A DNA stretch of 64,000 nucleotides. It comes from Butyrivibrio sp. Su6. Its GTDB lineage: Bacteria; Bacillota; Clostridia; Lachnospirales; Lachnospiraceae. The stretch lies in NCBI RefSeq assembly GCF_900108105.1, contig NZ_FNUR01000007.1, positions 62,001 to 126,000 of the forward strand. The letters run 5' to 3'. The notes beneath the pieces were generated by a model. That model was given only the letters and a program-made list of their open reading frames with translations, searched no databases and was not told the origin of the DNA. Positions 10,447 through 17,306 of the stretch are shown in pieces. How positions within the stretch are numbered: the stretch's first letter is position 1; every line of letters begins with the position of its first letter. Both the position numbers and the translations under genes were made by a program.

Positions 10447-10479
10447 TTAGTGATAAAATATAGACTATAATATCACTTA
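10447..10479 (+). promoter_or_regulatory. Putative promoter -10 box inside an inverted repeat
   Basis: A TATAAT box at 10466-10471 lies between TTAGTGATA (10447-10455) and TATCACTTA (10471-10479), which are inverted copies matching at 8 of 9 positions. Such a repeat over a -10 box looks like an operator for the small gene starting 20 bases downstream. Confidence 0.4.
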
Positions 10480-10498
10480 CATAAAGGAGGTTTTCTTA

Positions 10499-10750
10499 AT
10501 GAGAGTTCTTTTTGGTTCAGGAATTATAAAAGAAGTAAGCTCTGTGGAAGTAAAGCCATTGGATTTTGGTGATGGCAAGATAAGCGGAACAGAAATAGAC
10601 TTCTTACTTACAACCGGTGATAACTTAAAGTACATATACAGTCAAAACGTGCCTATAGAGGAATCAGGTCAGAGAGCTATAGACTTTGTAAAAGCTCTTT
10701 ACGAAGAAGGAAAAGCTGACTTTACGCATGAGCCTGTAGAAATGCTTTGA
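10499..10750 (+). CDS. Small conserved-looking hypothetical protein (83 aa)
   Basis: A complete small gene with a strong AAAGGAGG site, an ATG, an acidic soluble product and a terminator directly behind. The sequence alternates short beta-like stretches (VRVLFGSG, EIDFLLTTG, LKYIYSQNV) with a C-terminal helix (RAIDFVKALYEEGK), with no membrane segment and no cysteine. I do not recognise the family. An operator-like repeat over its promoter suggests it is regulated alone. Confidence 0.7.
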   Translation: MRVLFGSGIIKEVSSVEVKPLDFGDGKISGTEIDFLLTTGDNLKYIYSQNVPIEESGQRAIDFVKALYEEGKADFTHEPVEML

Positions 10751-10766
10751 TAATAATAAAAAAATA

Positions 10767-10803
10767 TTAAAGGTCCTATGCTTTAATTGCACAGGACCTT
10801 TAA
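10767..10803. terminator. Bidirectional terminator
   Basis: Stem TTAAAGGTCCT / AGGACCTTTAA (10767-10777 / 10793-10803). Read on the minus strand it ends in a run of seven T. It separates the convergent 83-codon and 59-codon genes. Confidence 0.8.
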
Positions 10804-10846
10804 ATTTGCTGTTCTTCCATGGTATTCTCCATTAAATTGGTGAAGA

Positions 10847-11026
10847 TCATCTCTTTCCAAGACAACCCTGGTTTTTAAGTTCGATTAACAGATCAAACAC
10901 AACCCCCAAAGGTAAACCGGTAATATGGGCAACTTTCTCGGGATCTGGATAATATTCGTTCTCACAATCCTTTCTAATGCAGTCCATAACTTCCATTCTG
11001 GCATCACATGTAGCTGTCATACACAT
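10847..11026 (-). CDS. Cysteine-rich 59-aa protein with a helix-turn-helix-like C-terminus
   Basis: The reading frame starts at an ATG at 11024-11026 just after an AGGAGG site, and ends in TGA at 10847-10849. The product begins MCMTATCDARMEVMDC and has five cysteines, four of them in the first 21 residues (2, 7, 16, 21) and the fifth at 55. Residues 25-57 (YYPDPEKVAHITGLPLG, then VVFDLLIELKNQG) look like a short winged-helix or helix-turn-helix unit: a helix, a turn at TGLP and a recognition-type helix. The ribosome site, compact size and own terminator support a real gene. A metal- or redox-responsive regulator is possible but unproven. Confidence 0.6.
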   Translation of the reverse strand: MCMTATCDARMEVMDCIRKDCENEYYPDPEKVAHITGLPLGVVFDLLIELKNQGCLGKR

Positions 11027-11097
11027 TTTTCCTCCTTTCTAAAATAGTATAATAATTTGAAAGCAGATCCCATCTGCTTTTCTATTATTATATCGTA

Positions 11098-11133
11098 AAA
11101 TAGGCACAAAAGTTAACACTTTTGTGCCTATTT
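11098..11133. terminator. Strong bidirectional hairpin terminator
   Basis: A perfect 16-bp stem (11098-11113 / 11118-11133) with a TAAC loop ends in T-rich sequence on both strands. It closes the opp-side transcription unit on the minus strand. A smaller hairpin (AAAGCAGAT / ATCTGCTTT, 11060-11080) lies just upstream of the 59-codon gene. Confidence 0.85.
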
Positions 11134-11151
11134 AATGAAAAGTTTATTATT

Positions 11152-11406
11152 TTAGAGTCCAAGAAGGAACCATGCCAGTAATACGATAAGAAGAAGAATC
11201 CCTAAAGCTATCGGCATGATAACAATCCAAGCCGACACTATCATAGCAAAGAGATCTCCTTTTTCCAGGTTATCTCCTACTTCGTAAGGAATTCTGTCCT
11301 CTTTCGGATCATAATACTCATCCGCGTATATATCAGGCGTCTCTTCACTTTTTTTATTTTCTTCTCTTGCCTTAAATATTCTGTCAACTTTTCTATTCCA
11401 TCCCAT
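11152..11406 (-). CDS. Small single-span membrane protein at the end of the opp cluster
   Basis: The 84-residue protein has a charged, soluble N-terminal half with a Tyr/Asp/Glu-rich stretch (IYADEYYDPKEDR near 27) and one or two hydrophobic segments at 53-84. It starts 13 bases after the stop of oppF on the same strand and is followed by a strong terminator, so it is probably the last gene of the opp operon. Function is unknown. No family was recognised. An accessory role for the transporter is suggested only by position. Confidence 0.65.
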   Translation of the reverse strand: MGWNRKVDRIFKAREENKKSEETPDIYADEYYDPKEDRIPYEVGDNLEKGDLFAMIVSAWIVIMPIALGILLLIVLLAWFLLGL

Positions 11407-11419
11407 TCAAAGCAACCTT

Positions 11420-12946
11420 TCAAAATTTCACAAGCTTATGATGGCATGCTACAAAGTGATTTGGAGATATCTCTTCCCACTCAGGAACAACATGCTCACA
11501 AATTTCTGTGCAATACTTACATCTTGTGTGGAACTTACATCCCTTAGGAGGGTTAACAGGGCTAGGTATATCTCCTTCGAGAACTACCAGATCCTTTTTG
11601 CTGTCAGTTGTAGGTATTGACTCAAGAAGAGCCTTAGTATAAGGATGCGCAGGTGATGCAAATATGTCATCAGCTGTTGCAAGCTCAACAAGGTTTCCTA
11701 AATACATAACACCGATTCTGTCTGAAATATATTTTACAACAGAAAGATCATGTGTGATAAACAAATATGTAAGGTTCTTTTTCTCCTTAAGTTCCTGTAA
11801 CAGGTTAAGGATCTGTGACTGAATTGAAACGTCAAGAGCTGATACAGCTTCATCACACACTACAAACTTAGGATTAACAGCAAGGCTTCGTGCAATACCG
11901 ATACGCTGTCTCTGTCCACCAGAGAACTGGTGAGCAAATCTGTGTACGAAGTATCCTGCAAGTCCGCAGTCTTCCATGATCTTGATTACTTCATCCTGCA
12001 TACGCTCATTGTTGCCCTTGCAGAACTTATGAGCCATAAGTCCCTCACCGATAAGTGATGCAACAGTCATTCTAGGATTAAGTGATGAATATGGATCCTG
12101 GAAAATGTACTGAAGCTGATTTCTGATAAGACGAACTTCGTTGTATGAAAGTCTTGCAAGATCAATACCCTCATCACGATTCTCTTCATGCTTTGCAAAA
12201 TCAGGATTACTTCTATAGTTTGCGCGAAGAGCCTCTATTCTCTCATCAATTGCTGCTATTGCCGCTTTATCAGCATCAATAGTATTTTTAATAAGATCTG
12301 CCTTTGCCTTAAGAGAAGCAAGCTTATTCTTCTCTTTATCTGTTGCCTTATCAGCCTTTTTATTAACTACATACTCAAGCTCATCTGCATCAAGCTTGGC
12401 ACTTTTATGCTTCTCAATATCCTTATTGAGTTTCTCACATGCTGTATATCTCTCTGTATATATCTTTTCAACAGGAGCAAGGTCATCAGCAACTATGAAG
12501 CCACCGATAAGATTAACGATGTTGAGATAAGAATCCTTAGCAGTCTTCTTTTTTGCTGTGAGATCTGTGTGAAGGTGAAGTTTCTTATCATCAGGTGCTG
12601 CATCATACTCTTTCTGAGCCTTTTCATACTCAGCCTGATGCTCCTCCATCTTCTTCTTAAGCTTAGTAAGGTTTGTAACAGTCTTTTTTACATACTTAGG
12701 AGCAAGTTCATCAAGAGAAGCTCCATAGTACATTGTCTTACCACCGGTCTGACGATACAACTGAAGAAGTGTACGGCCAAAAGTTGACTTTCCACAGCCT
12801 GACTCTCCAACAAGACCTAATGTCTCACCTTCGTAAATATCCAGTGTAATACCATCATTGGCTTTTACATACATTCCCTTTTTAGCTACAGGGAAATACT
12901 GTTTTAAGTTTGTAATCTTTAAGAGGACTTTATCATTTTGTGGCAT
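11420..12946 (-). CDS. oppF: Oligopeptide ABC transporter ATPase OppF with a long helical insert
   Basis: ATP-binding subunit that powers peptide import. Walker A GESGCGKST is at 48-56, the Q-loop IFQDP at 281-285, the signature SGGQRQR near 356 and Walker B VVCDEAVSAL further on, followed by the OppF C-terminal Cys-containing loop (CKFHTRCKYC region). Walker A and Q-loop are normally ~40-60 residues apart. Here residues ~80-260 are extra, Lys/Glu/Ala-rich and predicted to be coiled coil. The frame opens at 12967, but the ATG at 12946 has AGGAGG at the right distance, giving 508 residues and a 14-base overlap with oppD. Confidence 0.93.
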   Translation of the reverse strand: MPQNDKVLLKITNLKQYFPVAKKGMYVKANDGITLDIYEGETLGLVGESGCGKSTFGRTLLQLYRQTGGKTMYYGASLDELAPKYVKKTVTNLTKLKKKMEEHQAEYEKAQKEYDAAPDDKKLHLHTDLTAKKKTAKDSYLNIVNLIGGFIVADDLAPVEKIYTERYTACEKLNKDIEKHKSAKLDADELEYVVNKKADKATDKEKNKLASLKAKADLIKNTIDADKAAIAAIDERIEALRANYRSNPDFAKHEENRDEGIDLARLSYNEVRLIRNQLQYIFQDPYSSLNPRMTVASLIGEGLMAHKFCKGNNERMQDEVIKIMEDCGLAGYFVHRFAHQFSGGQRQRIGIARSLAVNPKFVVCDEAVSALDVSIQSQILNLLQELKEKKNLTYLFITHDLSVVKYISDRIGVMYLGNLVELATADDIFASPAHPYTKALLESIPTTDSKKDLVVLEGDIPSPVNPPKGCKFHTRCKYCTEICEHVVPEWEEISPNHFVACHHKLVKF

Positions 12947-13925
12947 GACGATCCTCCTTTCTAGCATAGAAACATCTTACCTGCTGGCCCTCACGAACCT
13001 TGATAAGTGGTGGTTCTTCATTTAAACACTTCTCTGTTGCATATTTACAACGAGGAGCGAACTTACATCCCTTTGGAAGCTTAAGTGGATGAGGCACTGC
13101 GCCTGGAATAGCGTCAAGCTTCTGGTTTGAAGGAGTATCAAGTCTGGGAATTGAAATCATAAGTCCTTCAGTATATGGATGTGAGAACTCTGATACATGG
13201 AAAATTGTCTCTGCGTCTGTAAGCTCAACAACCTGTCCGCAGTACATAACTGCAACTGTATCGGCAATCTGTCTTATTACACCAAGATCGTGTGTAATGA
13301 AGATAATTGAAGTATTATACTCACTCTTAAGATCATTCATAAGCTTAAGAATCTGGGCCTGAATTGTAACATCAAGGGCTGTTGTAGGTTCATCAGCAAT
13401 AAGAAGTTTTGGTTTGCAGGCAAGAGCCATAGCAATCATGACTCTCTGTCTCATACCACCTGAAAGCTGATGTGGATACTGTTTTGCAACAATGTGAGGA
13501 TTAGGAATCTTTACATCTGCAAGCATCTCAACGACCTTCTCGGCTGCTTCTTTTTTATTCATACCCTGATGGATAATGAAAGGCTCACTTACCTGTCTTT
13601 CGATAGTGAAGACAGGATTTAAGCTTGTCATTGGTTCCTGGAAAATAACAGAAATATCATTACCACGAACCTTATACATTTCTTTTTCTGAAAGCTTTGT
13701 GAGATCTCTGCCATCGAACATGATCTCACCGCTATCGATGTATCCGTTACCATCAAGGAGCTGCAGAATACTCATTGCTGATACGCTCTTTCCGGAACCG
13801 GACTCTCCTACTACGCCAATGGTCTTTCCTTCATCAACTGAGTAAGAAACGCCATTAACCGCTTTAACTATTCCCTTTTTAGTTCTAAAAAAGGTATGTA
13901 AATCTTTTAATTCTAATAAAGCCAT
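12933..13925 (-). CDS. oppD: Oligopeptide ABC transporter ATPase OppD
   Basis: First ATPase of the Opp pair, of normal length (330). It shows Walker A GESGSGKS (near 41), the Q-loop VIFQEPMTSLNPV, the signature LSGGMRQR, Walker B LLIADEPTTALD, and the C-terminal peptide-transporter extension with the Cys motif CKFAPRCKYATEKC. Together with OppF it forms the cytoplasmic motor of the importer. GGGAG precedes the ATG. It lies 13 bases after oppC and overlaps oppF. Confidence 0.96.
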   Translation of the reverse strand: MALLELKDLHTFFRTKKGIVKAVNGVSYSVDEGKTIGVVGESGSGKSVSAMSILQLLDGNGYIDSGEIMFDGRDLTKLSEKEMYKVRGNDISVIFQEPMTSLNPVFTIERQVSEPFIIHQGMNKKEAAEKVVEMLADVKIPNPHIVAKQYPHQLSGGMRQRVMIAMALACKPKLLIADEPTTALDVTIQAQILKLMNDLKSEYNTSIIFITHDLGVIRQIADTVAVMYCGQVVELTDAETIFHVSEFSHPYTEGLMISIPRLDTPSNQKLDAIPGAVPHPLKLPKGCKFAPRCKYATEKCLNEEPPLIKVREGQQVRCFYARKEDRHATK

Positions 13926-13938
13926 CTCTTACACTCCC

Positions 13939-16029
13939 TTACTTATCACGATCTGATTTTGGATCCATTACATCTCTTAATGTGTCACCTACAATGTTGA
14001 TACAGATACAGGTAACTGCAAGGAAAATAGATGTAAATACCCACTGCCACCAGTAATTCTTGATAATAGTTGAATTGTTTGAACCACTCAGCATGTTCCC
14101 CCATGTTGGTCTTGGATATGTAACACCAAATCCAAGATAACTAAGAGAAGATTCTGTAAGCATACATGTTGCAAAATCAAGTGTAAGTGTAACAAATATA
14201 ATTGATACGATGTTTGGAAGGATGTGTCTGAAAGCAATTCTGCCTTCTTTAACACCCATAGCCTTAGCTGCTGTAACATACTCGTTCTCACGTGCTACAA
14301 GGACCTGTCCTCTTACCATTCTTGCAAGTCCTGTCCAGGTAAGAACACCCAGGATACACATAAGAATAAATATCTTTTCATTCTCAGAAATATCCATCTG
14401 TGCCATGATAGCTGAAAGAATAAGTGCAAATGGAAGGAATGGAATAGCTGCAAAGATCTCTGCTACACGCATGAGAATGATATCCACTGTTCCGCCAAAG
14501 TATCCTGAAAGGCATCCAACCACAATACCAATAATAGTTGAAATGATAACTGCAACCGCACCGATTGTCATAGTCATCTTTCCACCTGCAATGATACGCT
14601 GGAAGATGTCTGCTCCATTACCGTCTGTTCCAAAGAGGTATCCCTTAAGTCCCCATTTATCAATAAGCTTGCCGCTGTCATTAACTGCATAGCTCTGGAA
14701 AGCACCTGCAAATACCTTTGTGACCTTTCCATCAAGTCCATTTGGAACATCTGTCTGATGAAGTGTTGAGCCACCCCATGAAAGAACTCTTCCCTCTGAT
14801 GTAAGAGCTGTGTAGTGATATGTTCCTGCTTCAAGCTGTACTACTGTCTCTCCGTCATGAAGAGCAGGCATAGCAACTGAATCATTTGGGAAGTTTCCTG
14901 TAAAGAACAGGCTTCCGTCACTAAGCATTCCGCAAAGGTGATTGTTTGTAGCATAGATTGAAACAATCTTTCTCTTTCCAAGGAACTTCTTGGAAGACTT
15001 AGCTGCTTCATTTATATTTGTACGATACTGATCGTAGAGACCACGCTTTCCTGTGTAGATAGATGTTCCTGCATCAGTAAGTCCAACTACATAGTTAAGT
15101 GTAAAATCAATATCTGTAAGGTCATCTTTATCAACAAAGCTGCTGATATTCTGGTATGCATTAGCATTACCCCAAATATAGAGCTTACCATCATTCATAA
15201 GAATTGCTGTACACTGATAACCACATACAAGCTTTTTGATATTAGCTACATCAATAGTCCCATTAACAAGCTCATCAGGCATAGGAATGATATTCTCACC
15301 TGCTGAAGCAGATGTTGCTGCTGCAACCTCTGTTTCTTCTGTGCCCTCTGATGTCTCTTCAACGCCATCTGTCTCAGTCTCTACATCCTCAGTAGTTGCT
15401 CCGGCTTCTTCAAGAATTGCCTGGTCTTCTTCACTTACTGATTCCTCAGCTTCTTCAAGCTGCTCAAGGACTTCTTTATCAGTTGTGATGTACTGACCGT
15501 GCTTATTAGAGCCCCATCCGTAAACCTTACCTGATTCACTGATAGCAATTATATGGTCAATACCTGCTGCAACATAAGCAATTGTATCTTCCTTAACTGC
15601 ATCAGGGATTTCTCCAATATCAATACCTGTTGTTCCAAGCTGTGTAGCTCCCCAAACATATACATCTCCTGAATTGGAAAGACCTACTGAAAAACTACCA
15701 TAGCTGTCGATCATCTTTATATCATTTTTAAGTCCTGAAGGAACTTTCATCATGCTCATTGTAGGAGCAACATTTTTCTGAGTAACTTCTGTATATGAGT
15801 CATAGTAGTTAGGCATAAAAAGTGGTCCAAAGAAAACCAAAAGGAACATTAAAATAACTACTATTAAAGCTCCAACTGCAAGTCTTCTCTCAAGGAAGTT
15901 TCTTACAATCTGTCCTACAGGGCTTACTACTTCTTCAACATCAATGGAGTTTGCAAGATCTCTGCTTCCTCCAAAAAATACTCTGCGTACCCAGCCGTTC
16001 AATCGGCCAAAAAAATTCTTTTTCTTCAT
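13939..16029 (-). CDS. oppC: OppC permease with an inserted RCC1-like beta-propeller
   Basis: A membrane subunit of the peptide importer, 696 residues instead of the usual ~300. The first membrane helix is at about 51-70. The conserved permease core resumes near 465 (FGTDGNGADIFQR) and has the EAA loop ENEYVTAAKAMG and the last five helices. Between them, residues ~85-460 contain seven RCC1-type repeats, each with the pattern 'alarm-like' G/A-L/I-x-x-x-G-x-V/L-x-x-W-G; examples are SGDVYVWG, SGKVYGWG, DGKLYIWG and EGRVLSWG. Seven repeats would close a full propeller outside the cell. A long acidic Glu/Thr-rich linker interrupts the second to third repeats. The neighbours (oppB, D, F, A) make the transporter assignment firm; the propeller's role is unknown. 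Confidence 0.93.
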   Translation of the reverse strand: MKKKNFFGRLNGWVRRVFFGGSRDLANSIDVEEVVSPVGQIVRNFLERRLAVGALIVVILMFLLVFFGPLFMPNYYDSYTEVTQKNVAPTMSMMKVPSGLKNDIKMIDSYGSFSVGLSNSGDVYVWGATQLGTTGIDIGEIPDAVKEDTIAYVAAGIDHIIAISESGKVYGWGSNKHGQYITTDKEVLEQLEEAEESVSEEDQAILEEAGATTEDVETETDGVEETSEGTEETEVAAATSASAGENIIPMPDELVNGTIDVANIKKLVCGYQCTAILMNDGKLYIWGNANAYQNISSFVDKDDLTDIDFTLNYVVGLTDAGTSIYTGKRGLYDQYRTNINEAAKSSKKFLGKRKIVSIYATNNHLCGMLSDGSLFFTGNFPNDSVAMPALHDGETVVQLEAGTYHYTALTSEGRVLSWGGSTLHQTDVPNGLDGKVTKVFAGAFQSYAVNDSGKLIDKWGLKGYLFGTDGNGADIFQRIIAGGKMTMTIGAVAVIISTIIGIVVGCLSGYFGGTVDIILMRVAEIFAAIPFLPFALILSAIMAQMDISENEKIFILMCILGVLTWTGLARMVRGQVLVARENEYVTAAKAMGVKEGRIAFRHILPNIVSIIFVTLTLDFATCMLTESSLSYLGFGVTYPRPTWGNMLSGSNNSTIIKNYWWQWVFTSIFLAVTCICINIVGDTLRDVMDPKSDRDK

Positions 16030-16043
16030 AATCTCACTGCTCC

Positions 16044-17096
16044 TTAGGCGCTTACTCTGACTCTAGGGTCAACAAGTCCGTATACAATATCAATTATCAG
16101 GTTGCCTATAAGAGAAATAGCAACATAGAAAAGCTGCATTAAAATAACTACATCAAAGTCCTGTGTACGGAGTGAGACGATCATAAGCTTACCCATTCCG
16201 TTGATACCAAATGTATTCTCGAAAATAAGTGATCCACCGAAAATACCAAGGAACCATCCAACAACAAGAGTAACGATAGGGATAAGAGCATTTCTCCATG
16301 CATGTGAATAAATAACTGCCTTTTCTGTAACACCCTTAGCTCTCGCTGTTCTGATGCAGTCAAGTGAAAGAGCATCGATCATAGAAGCTCTGACATATCT
16401 TGTCATAGAACCAAGTGAGCAGAAAGTCATTGTTATAAGAGGAAGTGCCATGTAGTACATTCTGTCGACAAACCACTTCCATCCTGTATAGTTACTTCCC
16501 GGAGTTTTCATTCCACTAGGAGGGAATATTCCAAGAAGTGAACAGAATATCCATACGAAAAGAATTGCTGTTACGAAAGTTGGAAGAGAATAGCCTATGA
16601 TGGTAATAACCTGCATAGCCTGATCACCTTTGCTTCCCTTATGTACAGCACAGACAATTCCCAAAGGAATTGTTATTCCAAGCGCAAGAATTGTTGCAAA
16701 TATATTTATAAATATGGTGTTTTTCAAAGGTTCCTGAACGACATTGATAACATCATCCTTGAACTCATATGAGTAACCAAAATCTCCCTGTAAAAGTCCG
16801 GAATAAGTACCATAATAGTTAGGCATAATTCCTACCCATCTAAGGTATCTCACCGCCATATTATCGGTATCCGTTCCATATCTACGCTGGTATTCCAAAT
16901 ACAAATCATTAAACATCTTGTCCTTCTCTTCTTCGGAAGCGTTACGAAGACGAGTTTTCTGAGCTGTCATATCCGCTTTTGCGTCTGTATAAGCTCTGTT
17001 ATTTGGCACCAGATTATATATAAGGAATAGTAAAACTGACATAACTACAAGAACAATAAACATGTAGCCTATTCTTTTAAGAATATATTTTCCCAC
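16044..17096 (-). CDS. oppB: Oligopeptide ABC transporter permease OppB
   Basis: First membrane subunit of the Opp importer, about 350 residues with six membrane helices and the EAA-type loop SLDCIRTARAKGVTEKA near 240. The extracellular loop after the first helix (about 35-120) is longer and more charged than usual and contains a KTRLRNASEEEKDK stretch. The frame opens at a TTG only two bases from AGGAGG; the GTG at 17096 has the normal spacing and is preferred. It lies 14 bases upstream of oppC. Confidence 0.94.
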   Translation of the reverse strand: MGKYILKRIGYMFIVLVVMSVLLFLIYNLVPNNRAYTDAKADMTAQKTRLRNASEEEKDKMFNDLYLEYQRRYGTDTDNMAVRYLRWVGIMPNYYGTYSGLLQGDFGYSYEFKDDVINVVQEPLKNTIFINIFATILALGITIPLGIVCAVHKGSKGDQAMQVITIIGYSLPTFVTAILFVWIFCSLLGIFPPSGMKTPGSNYTGWKWFVDRMYYMALPLITMTFCSLGSMTRYVRASMIDALSLDCIRTARAKGVTEKAVIYSHAWRNALIPIVTLVVGWFLGIFGGSLIFENTFGINGMGKLMIVSLRTQDFDVVILMQLFYVAISLIGNLIIDIVYGLVDPRVRVSA

Positions 17097-17216
17097 AGCC
17101 AAAACCTCCTAAAAATATTCTATATATAAACCATCTGTAATCAATTTGCAGATAGGAGTATTCAAATTCAAATAACAAATAATCTATATTGCGAAAATCA
17201 TCTTTAAACCGACAAT

Positions 17217-17254
17217 AATCCACGGTTATGGGCTCATTCCCATAACCGTGGATT
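17217..17254 (-). terminator. Hairpin between oppA and oppB
   Basis: A perfect 16-bp stem (17217-17232 / 17239-17254) with a 6-base loop is not followed by a run of T on the minus strand. It fits an mRNA-stabilising or partial-termination hairpin that lets the binding protein be made in excess over the membrane and ATPase subunits. Confidence 0.7.
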
Positions 17255-17306
17255 GTCAGTCAGTTACCTATATTACCATAATCCTACCGAAACTTCTAGT
17301 AGAAAA

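Noticed and set aside
12188-12787. 199-codon plus-strand frame
   Set aside because: Antisense to the Lys/Glu/Ala-rich insert of oppF; its Leu/Cys/Ile-rich product is the typical shadow of such coding sequence.
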